The notes beneath the pieces were generated by a model. It did not search any database. It was not told the DNA's origin and worked only from the letters and a program-made list of their open reading frames with translations. The translations under genes were made by a program, and so were the position numbers. DNA of 64,000 bases. It comes from Sipunculus nudus. Its lineage: Eukaryota > Annelida > Sipuncula > Golfingiida > Sipunculidae. Shown piece after piece: positions 1 to 12,349 of this stretch; the first letter of the stretch is position 1; each line of letters starts with the position of its first letter. The stretch is from NCBI GenBank assembly GCA_026874595.1, contig CM049310.1:41421558-41485557 (forward strand), read 5' to 3'.

Positions 1-1029
1 ATCGGTACGTATGTGGATGTATTGTGCAATGAAATATATATACTTACCGTATTTGCTCGTGCACAGGACGATAAATTTTATCCTAAAAATATTTGGCAAA
101 GAAGGGCGGCCGTCTTATGAAGGGATACAAGTTTTTCAGCGTCCTCAGGGCCGCCAAGGATAATTAACGGCAATCAGCATTATTACGCCGGTCGAGCTGG
201 ACGCCGTCATGTCAGTGATCATGTCCGTATGGTGGAAACATACACTCAATAAAGAACATTACAATGCTTTATTTATGTTTAAATGTATCGTTATACATCA
301 GATTTACATGTGCACATAGTCAAATAATTGGTAAGAAAAGGTTTGCGCTTGCCGCATTGACACAGAGATTTTAACTGAATCAATATATGAAAGCCCTTCT
401 GACAGTAGAGCCAGTGATTTTCCGGGATCGCGGACGGAATCGCAGAACTGACAGACCGAAACGGAATTCCAAATATTGAAAGTTTTAATGCATTTTTTTG
501 TCGAATATATTTTGGCAATTCTCTTGAATCATGTTTGCAGTGATATAAATGTCGATGCCACTGACAGCGTGCGGGGCTTACTCATGTACTCAAGATCCAA
601 GAACCGTGGGTTTATTTGTGTGTATACAGCGCTCCCGCAAGGAATGATGGGTACTTGATTAAATGTCATCCAGTAGCACGTAATATGCATATTAGATACA
701 ATGATGATTTTTTCATATGGTGGCGTATTTACCGCGTAAAATGTCCAGCGAATGCGGACGCTGTCAGCTGGCTTGTACACTGACTTACACGGAGACTCGC
801 ACATCTCATCGATTACAAGACAACCAGTAGCGCGTTATAAATGTATGCGCAAAAAAAAAGTTTTGTGGATATTATGTTTTTGACCGGGTTCCGCCGCCGC
901 CGCCGCCGCGGCTTTCGTTTCCGGAATAGAACACTGAGACCACTGGACAGTTTTTTCCGGAACTTTACAAGATTATCGGGTCACATGTGAACTGGTGCCA
1001 AAATATTTTGCGTTGACCTCTGACCTTTT
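1..1029. other. intergenic DNA, no gene recognised
   Basis: I see no coding exon here. Short open frames on both strands have no recognisable motif and no convincing splice borders. The only local structure is a short run of CGC triplets near 889-910 and a few A/T homopolymers. From about 1030 the tandem repeat block begins. Confidence 0.5.
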
Positions 1030-2185
1030 CTCTCTCAAGTGCGTCCATCTCTGCGTCTGTTTTGACACATTAACCGACATATCTCGGGAAACATTTAACC
1101 GATCAGGAAAAAAAAATTGCACAAATGTAGCCCTTGGATAGCTTTAAACCTTAAAAAAAATGGTGGCACCATCTGCAAACATTTTTGCACAGCGTCCATC
1201 TGTTCATCTGCTTTTGGATAAAATCACTCATATTTCTGCATTGGTTGGACTTATCCACCTGAAATTTTGCATGTTTATACATCCTGGGCAGCTTTCTTAA
1301 TTTTATGACATGTGGCGCCACCTACATTCACGTTTACGCTGCAGACATCCAAGCTCATATCTCGGGAACCGGTTGACCGATTTGGCCAACATTTTGCATG
1401 TGTCTAGATCTCACATAGCTAATTTTCATAGACAGAACTGATGGCGCCACCTGCAACCATTTTTGCACAGCGTCCGTCTGTTCATCTGCCGTTGGATAAA
1501 ATCACCTATATCTCGTCAGTGGTTTGACTTATTTGCCTAAAATTTTGCAGGTTTATACATCTTGGATAGCTTCCTGGATTTTGTGGCAGGTGGCGCCACC
1601 TACATTTATGTTTACGCTGCAGATATCCAGGCTTATATTTCGGGAACCGATTGACCGATTGGGCCAAAATTTGCATGTGTATAGATCTCACATAGCTCCT
1701 TATCATAGACAAAACTGGTGGCGCCACTTGCAACCATTTTTGCACAGGGTCCGTCTGTTTGTCTCCCTTGAGATAAAATCACTCAAATCTCGGCAGTGGT
1801 TTGACTTATCTGTCTAAAATTTTGCAAGTTTATCTTGAATATCTTTCTTGATTTTTTGACAGGTTGCGCCGCCTACATTCACATTTACGCTGCAGACATC
1901 CAATCTCATATCTCGGGAACCGTTTGGCCGATTGGGCCAAAATTTCGCATGTGTATAGATCTCACATAGCTCTTTATCATAGGCCAAATTTATGGCGCCA
2001 CCTGCAACCATTTTAGCCACAGCGTCCATCTGTTTGTCTGCCGTTGGGTAAAATCACTCATATCCCGGCAGTGGTTTGACTTTTTGCATAAGTATACAAT
2101 TTTGACAGCTTTCTGGATTTTGCGGCAGGTGGCGCAACCTACATACACATTTCGGCTGCAGACATCCATGCTCATATGCAATTCA
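1030..2185. repeat. tandem array, ~270-bp unit with GGCGCCACC cores
   Basis: The phrase around 'cgctgcagacatcca' recurs near 1335, 1610, 1882 and 2147, giving a period of about 265-275 bp and roughly four copies. Each unit holds two palindrome-like GGCGCCACC boxes and the recurring phrases 'atctcgggaaccg', 'tttttgcacagcgtcc' and 'gataaaatcactcatatct'. Copies have diverged but stay colinear. Open frames inside it are by-products of the repeat. The same core motif marks repeat blocks at 26213-28498 and 60180-62250. Function is unknown. Confidence 0.8.
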
Positions 2186-3270
2186 CCTCACTCTATTCCC
2201 CTTTGCCACTCAATCCATGCCTCACTTCACCCGTCCCACTCTGATTTCGGCGGATACACGTAGTCGCTTGTCGAATTCCCGAATTCTAGTTATAAATATG
2301 AAGCAGCCTTTCCTCAGGTGACGCGAAATTTAATGTTTGTCAAGCTTGTATTATTAAACTACGTCAAGAAATGAATGTATTATAACAGGCCAACAAAGTT
2401 CAAGTAAGGGACGTGTTTCCGCGGGATATAAATATGACGAATTTCCTCATAATTTCCAAACAAAACCCCGGATTTGGTGCGTATACGCACTGAAGTTAAT
2501 ATATTATGCTGGAGTCTGAGGGCCAGTATTTCAGCTTTTTTTCCCTTTGCATGTAATATCAAGCACAATGAAGGAAAAAAAGTATTGGCGATGCCATTCC
2601 ATGTCATACATCGGCTCAGCTGTCAAAAGTATTTGCACAAGGTGACTGACATATCGACGACACGTATTATATTTTTTAATAAATACCGTTTTACATACCT
2701 TTATATGAACATTTTATATATTCTACTACCTTATTAGGCGGTGATTTTTATTAAAGAGCTCAATTATTACGATCCTTATTTTTTCTCTTCACCTGCAAAG
2801 GAAATCTCGAACTGCAGTCATTCATTCAATTCTCTCATACATCACAAAATAAAATCGTCTGCAAATCGGTATCACTTGGATAAGTTATTATTTTTAAAAC
2901 TTCACACAATTATCGCTAAAAGATCGTTGGTTTTCTGAATTGTCCTGAATGTGCTGTGAAATCAAACGTGTGTACAAAAGCCGCAGTGTTAAATAAGAGG
3001 ATCGTAACGCACTTTGGAAGTTGGGGGGGGGGACGCTTATTAGGGTATAAAATATTTGGAAAAAATTAATTTTGAGAGCGCTTATTACGTCGAATACGGT
3101 ATATTAAAATTATTTAATGGAATAGTGTTTTTTTTTTATATTCAAAAATGCTTCACGTTCATCAAAACGTAGTTCTGAGTCGTGAACATCAGGAAAAGTG
3201 GTAATATATAAGTTTAAAACTGAAATTTGTGTTACTTTTATTTATCTGATGTTTGTTTCATTGATATTAC

Positions 3271-3317
<47 letters not shown>

Positions 3318-4451
3318 GGGAAAAGTTTACCATGGAACAGTTCTATTATGTCCCCCGCCTGTTGTCGAAGTAGCTGGAAAAAAGGTCTGAATACCTAGCG
3401 CTTCATGAGGTGTGTCCATGCTGTGCGACTGTGCCTCAAATTCGTTTCAGGTTATAGCGTTAACATAATTTAAGCATTATTGCCTATGGGACCTTGAAAA
3501 ATGCGTCAAGGTTGATCATATTCAAACTAGACTTAGCCCTTTAATGATATGCATCAATGCTGCCGCCTTAAATTCTTTTCGAGTTATATCACCGCATGAA
3601 AAAAGGCGTTTAATTATTCATTAAATTTGGAGTATATGAAATTAAATTGAACGTTTAATATGATTTAATTGGAAATGGAAAATGGAAATGATATTTTAAA
3701 TTTACTTGGCGTGTACTGCTGATATTATAAACACTAAACAGAGCGATTTAAGCATGATTTCAATAACCTTTATTTTACCTGAAACTCCAAAAATCTCTTA
3801 TAATTTGTTAATTTATTTCCAGTTTACTGTACGTTTCGAAGAGATTAAACGAAACGATTTTTGCCAAGTTTATGTATGGTTTACTTATAATCCATATTCA
3901 GTTAAAGTAAATGGATGTTAAATTATAATTTAACAGAGGAATTTAACACTGGTTAAGCCCAGTTAGCTGAAATGATGTATATACATGTATACAAATATAC
4001 TTTGTGTTTACTTTACTTTATCTAAGAGTTTACGCCTTGTTAACGTTTACGTTACACGAAACTCTAAATTTATTTCGGATTTCATTATCTTTAACTTCAA
4101 CTTTATAATTGGTTTTCCACCGACTCCATATATTTCCTAAAATTTTATATAAAAATGGTTATAATTTTTTTTTTACTTTCTGGCTTTAAGGCCCCATTTT
4201 CTCGTATTTTTACAGCATAACTGTGTTTCTGATGTAAACATGGTACTAATTTAAGCATTCAGTTCCTTTTGCATTCAAGTGTGCATGTAGGATGGCATGT
4301 AATATGGCTAAATCAAGTTTATACAGTCATGCTTCATAGTACTTGTAACAGGTCATAGCGTAACGATAATGGTAGGTCACAGAACTGTGTAACACGCCCA
4401 ACAGGCGCTTGAAACCTGGTTGCTACAAATTTGGGCTGAAACCAGTCAACT
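2186..4451. other. intergenic DNA, no gene recognised
   Basis: AT-rich sequence without a supported exon. It contains a G run near 3024-3032 and an (AAT)n microsatellite (listed separately). Open frames are short and low in complexity. Confidence 0.5.
3271..3314. repeat. (AAT)n microsatellite
   Basis: About fourteen uninterrupted AAT triplets. Confidence 0.95.
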
Positions 4452-4738
4452 ATATAAACCATCCCTACCCTTTTCTATGCGCTATACAAGTAAATAATGC
4501 TTGTCAGTAACTTGTCAGTTCATATAAATATACGCAAGGCTGGCATCTTCATTTGCAACTGGATTGTATCCATTTATTGGTACTTTCATAGTAGGCCAGC
4601 ACAGATTCATTTGTCATCTTTTGATTATGCACTTTCAATTGCTGGGTACCAGTCTATATATTTATTGTTTAAAGTCAATCAAATGATGACAAGCAATTTT
4701 ACTTATTTAGCGCTTAGAAAATGGTAGGGATGTGTATA
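4452..4738. mobile_element. short inverted-repeat element (MITE-like)
   Basis: The left arm starts near 'aaccatccctaccc' and runs to about 4512. The right arm (about 4685-4738, ending 'atggtagggatgtg') is its reverse complement over roughly 55-60 bases with a few mismatches. The arms include matching 'tctatgcgcta' and 'tgcttgtca' tracts. About 170 bases separate them. Length, arms and lack of coding sequence fit a non-autonomous DNA transposon. A TA at each edge could be the target site, but that is not proven. Confidence 0.55.
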
Positions 4739-5998
4739 ATTTTTACTGCTTTAACAATCATTAAATTAAAATAGAACAAATGGCTCGTAGGCCTTGTGAC
4801 GCTTTACTTATTCTGACCCACGAAATACGTCACAGCAATTAATGATGTCATTGCCCGTGTCAAAGGTCAGTCGATCAAACACAGCAGCAATAGACCCCTT
4901 TCAAACCAAAGTGGGGCTCCTCTGACGAAGCTCATTATAATTAAGTGGAGGTAGAAAGCAGGGGAAGCCCTTGCCTCCAGCCTTTGTTCGTATAGTACTC
5001 CAGCACTCAAGCAAGCGCCCGGGTGTTTCAAAACAACAATAAAATCATGGTATCTAACTGTTGTGTAGTTGATGCACATCTCAAAGAGCATCACAGTACA
5101 CACTATTCCAAAAGCCCTTATGGTCCTGGGGCCAATTTTCAAAAGGTCCTAAATTAAGTTTGCTGCACCCCGCTCCCCCCTCATTATGGGTTTGATGCTA
5201 TTTTCCATTGAAGTAATTAATAGACATGATATTTAAAAGAAATTACCACATGGAAAAGTTTCCAAATGGCCTTTTGCGAAAAAAGGGTTGACAAAATAAG
5301 TCATTATAATACAAAATAAACACAATATTTGATAAACAAAATTCAAAGAAATTGTGTCATAACATTTCGGATCTACAACTTAGAACATATAGTGTGTGTA
5401 ACTTCAAATATGCACGACATAGCTTTGTTAAATCTGGCTGGAGAACAAGGACATTTGATTTATTTTTTAAAATAAGTATTATTATAAACTTACCTATATA
5501 GTTTAGTTTTTTTTTCAAATACATTTCAATGAAACTCTAGTTAACTGTCTTGCTAAAGTTACATATTTTCATCATTTTAATCTTCAAAAAAAATTTTGTT
5601 GAAGAGTAATAAAATAAGTTTATATTTAATGTAACTGTTTGCATCTTTTGTTAATCTTGTCATGTGTCCGACAGGAGCGCAAAACCTGAGTGTGATTATT
5701 CCGTTGAAAAAAGAAACTTTATTTGTATTATTCATTTTCATTGGAATAAGTTTATTAAATTTAAAATCTCAAATTTCAAAATTATTGTAAAGCGGCCGTG
5801 AAATAAGCATTTAGAACAAAAGAAGACTTTGAACATATTTCAGGCTTAAGGCTGTGTGTGCAAAAAAAAACCCCAAAAAAACTGCCAAAGCTACCATAGC
5901 TGCACAAGGTTGGCAATGTACATAATATATTGTGTATGTGTATATATAAATATCTATATTTATTTTAATTAATTTATTTATTATTATTTTCATTTATT

Positions 5999-6042
<44 letters not shown>

Positions 6043-6288
6043 CATTATTATTATTATTGAGGTGAATGGATTAAAAGAAATGGCCTTGATTTTTAACAAC
6101 GTATTCACCGAAAACCAAATTGTTTAACGTTATTGTAATTGAAATATGTTTTAAGAAATGAGACGAATAGGTAAAACATCGATAGCCGTTGAAGACCATC
6201 ACATGTACAAAGTATATTTCTATAATCTTTCAGAGGGAGGAGCGGCAAGCATTTAGCTAGCGTTACGGTTAATGAAAACTACACTCAC
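4739..6288. other. AT-rich DNA, possibly containing the missing 3' end of the anosmin-like gene
   Basis: No exon is confidently recognised. The minus-strand gene upstream (exon 6289-6351) ends in a good splice donor, so at least one more exon should lie at lower coordinates. I could not fix which one: candidate acceptors here are weak. A (TTA)n-rich tract lies at 5978-6059. Confidence 0.4.
5978..6059. repeat. (TTTA)/(TTA)n microsatellite
   Basis: Alternating TTTA and TTA units, with one interrupting C. Confidence 0.9.
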
Positions 6289-6351
6289 CTCTCCTAAGTA
6301 TATGCCCTTTGGACGGGTTTTGTGTCGGCCTTCGTGTTGTTAGCGGGCCTT
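6289..6351 (-). CDS. anosmin-like gene, exon 6 (basic linker)
   Basis: The acceptor is 'ctctttattcag' with a strong pyrimidine tract. The donor is 'gagag|gtgagtg'. The 63-nt exon enters in phase 1 and leaves in phase 1, matching the upstream exon. It codes for a basic, low-complexity stretch (GPLTTRRPTQNPSKGHI) after the FN3 domain, so it is probably a linker or tail. Confidence 0.6.
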
Positions 6352-9300
6352 CTGAATAAAGAGAGGGAGAAAAATATAACAAGACATAATAAATTACAGG
6401 ATATCGAAATATTTCAGATACTTTATCGAGAGTATCGGAAACTGATTTTTTTAATAATGTTAGGTTTTTTACAGAGAAGCAATGTTCTAATCCCTCGGTT
6501 TGGTTTCTGTCCGGACTTGTTTTTATCACTGCTTGATTTCTATAGTGACAGCACGTATCAATTAATATATCACCTTTAGATTATTACTATTTTATCAACA
6601 TTTAAATTGTATGATATTGATTAGATTTTTCTATCTGAAAGAGACACAGGTAGAAATATAAATGGAATGCGAATCTTAATACAGTAACAATCAGTGGTGT
6701 GTCAATTAATCGATATTAGCGATAATCTTTCATAATTGATAAAATCTATTGAATTTTTGCATAGTCGATCATAAACCATGATGTATAGGCACATCCAGAA
6801 AAATCATATTATCCCAATAACCATATAAATTCTGTCAGAGATATAAGAAAGACGGAAATAAGAAAAACAGCAAACAGCATTAAAGGTTATCCTTGTGGAA
6901 TGGAAAAGAATCAACAACCTCTCCTTGAGGACCTTTCATCGTGATGTACAAGTAAAACTGAATTTACTGGGACAGTACATTAAGTATGACTCTAGACAGT
7001 ACAGTTCACCGTTATATAAATAGTACATAAATAATCGATTTTAATCGATAATCGGCCGTATTTTAAATTTCAATCATCGAACATGATTTTACCACAAATT
7101 CCTACCACTATTAACAGTTATACCATATAAATGCATCTTCAGGTGCAAGGTTTAAAAACGAGAAAAGTAAAGAAAATAATTCTTGGCGCCATACACACCT
7201 GTTCACACACGAGAACATATTACCCTTGCAACAGTTAAGTTTAATCATGCTTAATTGCTTGTTTTTCTCACAAAATAAATGCTTGTAACCACCAAGGTAT
7301 GGGAAACATTCATGTACATGTATATACAAAAGGAAATCGCTCGAAACTTACCTGATATAAGCTTCCCAGTCAACGTATCGAATGTGAACTCCGCTACAGC
7401 GCCCTCTAGCGTCACAGCGACTACTCGCACATGTTTGTTATAAACGCTCGATTTTGAAGACCACTCAGTGTCAGTGACCTGCAAGTGGTTAGCAACAAAA
7501 TTGTATGAGTATTACATCAGTGGCCACGACATAAATATGACATCACATCAATTGCTACCATGATGCGAAAGCTAAGGAAACTGTCAGAAAATTTTCTCCG
7601 GAGTGGTGAATTGAAAGTGTTTAAAATATGAGAAAAAAATGGAGCCAAACACTTTCTCTATAAGTCAACCCTCACCTAAGATTTCATATCAGCGGTAGAA
7701 TATGCAAAGTGCAGAATTATTTTTTTTAAACAATTGACCTGTGAAGTTAAAGATCAACTGTGGTATTTGTGATCGTGTCAATTTGGGAATATTTGCATAA
7801 CAGTGTTTATGACAGATTTTTGGTACCTAAGTGATTTATAAGTTCTAGGAGACTGCTGTTATGAAAACACGCTAAATTTAGAAGTAATTAATGACTGATG
7901 CAATCTTATGAAAGAAATATCATCATACATTTAAAGAAAAAGCACCCAGAGACCGCAAAGCCTCGCGAACATCCTGGACCACAAAATATGGAATTCCGGG
8001 ATGTTAATAGGAACCTGGTCGAACTATTAAATGTTATACTGTACTTCGAAAGTCAATTTTAAACTGACCTCATAATCACATGGCATCCGAAACTTGTATA
8101 TCATGGGAATCCAGCTTGGCAACATGCAAGCGTATCTCAGGTTTGAGTGTGTTTGTTTCAACAAAGTTCTTGGACGAGTTTGAAAACCGGCCACCTTGAC
8201 CAGGATCTTCAAGGTCAAATAAGCCGAATTATAATTATTGTCTTGGGAACACTTATGCAGTATTGCGTAATTTCCCCTCAGAATCGATAAACAAGTTGTT
8301 TCCTCTGAGTTCTCGGAATAGTAAGGGCACTGGTGACCTTGACCTTGATCTTCAAAGGCAAATCTGAGCAATTCTATGATATCTGTGACCCCCATAACTT
8401 TGGAAGTACTGATATTTTTTTTTTCAAATTTGACACACCAGTTCTTTCTGCCAAAATCTCAGGAGTTCGAAAACCGGTTACCTCGACCTTCTGAAATCTA
8501 ACATCACTGAGAAAATGCATATATATGTTTTTGCGCAGCAAAAAATAGCCATTCTAGTTTAAATAATATTTACTATAAGCGTTTATAGCGCACATGTCTA
8601 CGACCGCATTGTCAGCAACACACACACAATCACGTTTTGTTGATCCAAGACTGACAAACATACATAACCAAATGAAGTCCATTCTTTTTTTCCGGGTTCC
8701 CTGACCATCACGCTGTACACCAGGCTTTTTGACTGGGTAGCACCGGAACGAGACTGTGGGGCTGACCATTTCAGTACACCTTTTACAGGATCAAATGTCA
8801 CATCATCAAGGAAGATGTGCGTGTGGTGGTTGTTCTCTGAAACACACAAAACTTTAAATTAAATGACTTGAACACTGGATAACATTATGAACAATAAATA
8901 TCATAAACCTACAAAAATATATGATAAATATGTTATATTTCAAATCTGCATGTTAAAAATAATATCTTTATATTTATGATTTATTTACCTTTCGCTGGGG
9001 TGGACTTGAAATATGAACAAGCCGACTGGCAGCCTGGAATCTGGAACAAAGTAATTTTAAATTTCATTTTAAGCAACAACGACGTAAAACATACCAGACA
9101 CGGGGTTTAAAGGTAGGAAGAAAAAGTTCGATTTGAACTCTGGCAGAGGTATCCATGTAGGCTCTGACTACTGTTTTGATAGTCAGTCTTACAGTCGTAA
9201 TGTCTGAATCATCATCACTCAGGGGGAAGGATTCTGTTACACGTGGTTGTGGGATGCATATGCCTTATGCATCAAGAATCATAAGTGCTATCGCATGAAC

Positions 9301-10873
9301 TCACTTGTGTCTGACACAGTTGTAATCGATGAAGAATCCTTCATGACTGAGGTGAAAGTCAGTACCATTATTTTATTGTATATTTCATGTATTTGGGTAA
9401 TTAATTTACATCTTGATAAGCCAGTCAGACAACATGCAGACACACAAAACTAATTATACAAAAATCTAATTACACATAATTCTTAATCAAATCAATACTC
9501 TTGATCCCCTGAGTTTTTTTTGTCTAATTGGGATGCTAATGAAATGTTGTTTTTTAACCTACTAGCGGTATACTCATAATTTCGACAAGCGACTTGTGAC
9601 ATCCGAGTATTAGTGTATGCGCCAAATTGCAGCGCCCATTATCGGTTCCGAGAAAATGGGAGAAAAAAAGAAAAGAAAAAAAATCTAAATTCGGACAGAG
9701 TTTGGTGGCAAGGGGATGTATATCAGCATAGTTAGGAGCGGAATATAGATTTTTTTTACCACGCCCATATTCCCGAATTATAGTAGGATCCAAACATTAT
9801 AACAGATTTGAAACGGTGCTGTTTATGCTGATTGAGCCTGTTACTTACACAGATAGTCTCGTCTTCACAGCCTCCCCTCCAGGAGTCTCTTCCTTTCCGT
9901 ACGAGTCCGTCACAGAAAAGCCAGCACTAAAACAGAGTACCAATCTTTTCTGCATTGATAGGGTACGGTCAGAGAGACTAGGGTCATTTAGCAGGAAATT
10001 GTTCTGGAATACTAAGGCCGCAGTACTCCCTAGAAAGTCAGTTCTTTATGACAGATGCAATCCTTTAAACGTTAAACCTATTAAACGTCATTTTGTGAGT
10101 TTCTGGCTATGCAAATTATTTACATCCAGGGAAATTTCTGACATTTGGTATGACGATGTTGGTATCTTATTGTACAGAAACTAATACATAACACATGCAT
10201 ATATTTATATGTCATTGGGGGCGTGTCAGTAGTTTTATATACTAATAAAATTCCAACCCCTAAGAAAAAAAAATATTCAAATGTAGCCGATAATGGTACG
10301 AGTCACAATGTCGAAATTAAAAGAAAATGCATGAAAGCGAGATCCCCCTTAAGTGGGATCTTTTTTAAATATAGAAATGCATGTGTGTGTGTGCGTGTGA
10401 AGGCTATAATATTCACTGTGAATATACCCTGAAGAACATACAAATATACTTTGTACACATGACGCTATATTTCTTGAATATTACGTCTAACTGTGACTAT
10501 TGATTTTCTGATTTACATTCATACAACCATATTTTGAATATTATGCATAATATTTATAGAACACAGACAAATAAATTACAGTTGTTTGACAAAATAAACG
10601 TAATTACCATGTGACAGTTGAGGTTTTCTTTGTTACAGACGTGCAGCTTTCTCTCTATTGGCGTTTCTTTTGGAAGAAACTACAATGAAAAAAAAAATTA
10701 GAAATGCTTATGTAGACAGCCAGATCAGTCAGTTTCTTTTACATAAAACAAATTTTTTTATGGTTCTAAATATGCCAAACTCATACAATATTTCTTATTT
10801 TCCTAAACCATAAGTAATAGACATTTTGTTTATCTGAAGATTCTTAAATTTTATTATTCGGGATAAATGACCT

Positions 10874-10904
<31 letters not shown>

Positions 10905-11265
10905 CAATGGTTACGACACGGCTGGGCTGGCTCTTTCCGCACCTTACCCAATCGTTTACTTTTATAATGATATTCACTGGTCACCAAACAAGAGCGTACA
11001 AATCAACTCGGCGTGCAGTATTTACAACACAGGATAAACTAATATTGAAGAGATTATCCGAAATGCCTGCAACTCCTTGATTAAGTTATTTTTTTAAATA
11101 AAAGTTTCTATAAATAAGTATATTATCTTTTTACTGTTTTTGTTATAAGCTATATTTTGTATATCTATAAACATGGATCTCCAATATGGCTAATTTGGCT
11201 TACCTGTTTTCAGGTATATCTTCCATGTAATTAAATGATACATTCAAAAACATGAGTATACTCTC

Positions 11266-11332
<67 letters not shown>

Positions 11333-11773
11333 TGATATATATCTTAATACCGACCGGTATTTCATTGTATTATTGATCCGACTCGTAATCGTAATATATT
11401 TTTTACAGTATGATAAAAGAAAAGGTGCGATACCTTTAGTAACAGTATAAGGGTATTATCAGCTGCTTGTATCTCGATTTGGTATCTGCTTCTTATTTTC
11501 TTCATAACATATTTTCTTATCATCGATATCTGTACATCGGTATATGCACAGATCTTGATATATTCTTATAGCAGTTTCATATATTCTCGGGCTAGTTTTT
11601 ACTGATACCTGGAGAGTAAATGGCATTGGTCAAAATGTAAATGCAAATACCTGATGAAGACACACAGCTCGACATCTAGCAACATGAAGCACTGGATAAT
11701 CTATCCAGTTGTCATGGTAACAATGCACCACTGATGTGACCGACAGCATCACCATTAACATCCACGTATCCAT
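6289..11773 (-). CDS. anosmin-like secreted Cys-box / fibronectin III protein (whole gene span, 3' end not found)
   Basis: This six-exon minus-strand gene is joined from exons at 11651-11773, 10608-10652, 8989-9040, 8664-8836, 7352-7478 and 6289-6351. Exon phases agree at every junction. The product would be secreted. A hydrophobic signal peptide is followed by the motif ARCRAVCLHQ, very like the start of the anosmin Cys box, then a CNKENLNC piece and GCQSACSYFK. After these comes one fibronectin III-like domain (residues about 85-165) with WSAP, YSVMV and HVRVVAVT strands. Known anosmins carry a WAP domain after the Cys box and several FN3 domains; no WAP exon is visible here. Anosmins act in extracellular matrix and axon guidance, but this role is only an inference. 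The last exon ends in a donor site, so the gene continues below 6289. It could instead be another Cys-rich/FN3 family, such as a cytokine receptor-like protein. Confidence 0.6.
7352..7478 (-). CDS. anosmin-like gene, exon 5 (second half of FN3 domain)
   Basis: The acceptor is 'ccacttgcag|gtcac' and the donor 'tatcag|gtaagt', a perfect consensus. Phase is 0 in and 1 out. It encodes VTDTEWSSKSS, then HVRVVAVTLEGAVAEF. This has the Y-x-x-R-V-x-A-V pattern of the F and G strands of fibronectin III domains. Confidence 0.72.
8040..8500. repeat. two-copy ~285-bp repeat inside an intron
   Basis: 'tttgaaaaccggccaccttgacc' at about 8180 recurs as 'ttcgaaaaccggttacctcgacc' at about 8467, with similar flanks including 'accttgacc...tcttcaaggtcaaa'. 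This looks like a widespread invertebrate dispersed repeat lying in the intron between exons 5 and 4. The long minus-strand open frame across it is explained by the repeat. Confidence 0.5.
8664..8836 (-). CDS. anosmin-like gene, exon 4 (first half of FN3 domain)
   Basis: The acceptor is 'gtgtgtttcag|agaac' and the donor 'ttat|gtatgt'. Phase is 1 in and 0 out, fitting its neighbours. It encodes HIFLDDVTFDPVKGVLKW, then SAPQSR and SLVYSVMVREPGKKEWTS. This is the A-to-E strand pattern of a fibronectin III domain, with the typical buried Trp and the Tyr of the YxV strand. Confidence 0.72.
8989..9040 (-). CDS. anosmin-like gene, exon 3 (Cys box part)
   Basis: The 52-nt exon lies between 'tttgttccag' and 'aaag|gtaaat'. 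It enters in phase 0 and leaves in phase 1. It encodes IPGCQSACSYFKSTPAK. The C-x3-C followed by an aromatic and a basic residue is reminiscent of the C-x3-C pairs of the anosmin Cys box. Confidence 0.6.
10608..10652 (-). CDS. anosmin-like gene, exon 2 (Cys box part)
   Basis: The donor is 'cacatg|gtaatt'. The acceptor is uncertain: an AG at 10653-10654 gives phase 0 and RKLHVCNKENLNCHM, while a second AG just downstream would start at LHVC. Both keep the frame. The pyrimidine tract upstream is weak, so the 5' border is the least certain in this gene. Confidence 0.45.
10874..10902. repeat. poly(C) tract
   Basis: Uninterrupted run of about 29 C in an intron of the anosmin-like gene. Run length in an assembly is often unreliable. 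Confidence 0.9.
11267..11329. repeat. (AG)n microsatellite
   Basis: About 30 AG dinucleotides in intron 1 of the anosmin-like gene. Confidence 0.95.
11651..11773 (-). CDS. anosmin-like gene, exon 1 (start codon and signal peptide)
   Basis: The chosen ATG at 11773-11771 sits in 'accATGg', a good initiation context; a second in-frame ATG lies 9 nt upstream. It encodes MDTWMLMVMLSVTSVVHC, a short hydrophobic signal peptide with a likely cleavage near residue 18. Then comes HVARCRAVCLHQ, whose spacing matches the first Cys pair of anosmin. The donor is 'catcag|gtattt' with phase 0 out. Confidence 0.62.
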
Positions 11774-12349
11774 GGTGAACATCTTCAGCGTAAAGCTAAG
11801 AAACTCAAAACTCACAGCAACTGATCGTCAGTGTTCTGTTTGGGAAGTATGAACAATTCTTCTGGTCGAGCGAGAGCGTCAAACGGAATTAACGGTGGTC
11901 TTGTGCAAGGGTTTATAATGTTTAATCCTTTTCAATCATGCCTGACAACGAGTTTACAGAGTCTTCCAGTACCCAAGACGCGCTAATCACATGATCCTAT
12001 TAATATGCATTACTGCCAAATGACCGTTAAACACCCTCTCCGCAGTTAATGTTTGGACAAGCTTAGATTGGCTGTGGGGGCTATCGTGAGATATGTTTGC
12101 TGAGAAAATATTAGGGGGACAATCCTAAAAGAACCGACAGAAGCGACCCCCCCCCCCCCCTTTCTCAACTTCTCAATGATAAAGGACTCCCGCTCAATTT
12201 ATCCGGACTACCGCCCCCGCCCCCCACCCCCCCAACTCCCACACACACACCTTATGACAACCAGGACAAAATCCCTCTGAGGATTAGCACACTTTCTTCG
12301 CCCCATCCACAAATTATGAAATATGGGTGAATGAGCGGGCACATAGAAA

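Noticed and set aside
5100-5142. Possible terminal exon of the anosmin-like gene
   Set aside because: A splice at 'ggccccag' would end the protein after two residues, but the pyrimidine tract is poor and nothing else supports it.
8027-8395. 122-codon open frame on the minus strand between exons 4 and 5
   Set aside because: It lies in a two-copy dispersed repeat and would break the consistent exon phases.
9150-9370. Possible hairpin element in an intron
   Set aside because: Only short, scattered inverted matches ('aaggattct', 'actcag'); arms are not continuous.
9816-10184. 122-codon open frame on the plus strand within an intron of the anosmin-like gene
   Set aside because: No recognisable domain, no splice context, opposite strand to the gene; composition is like the surrounding intron.
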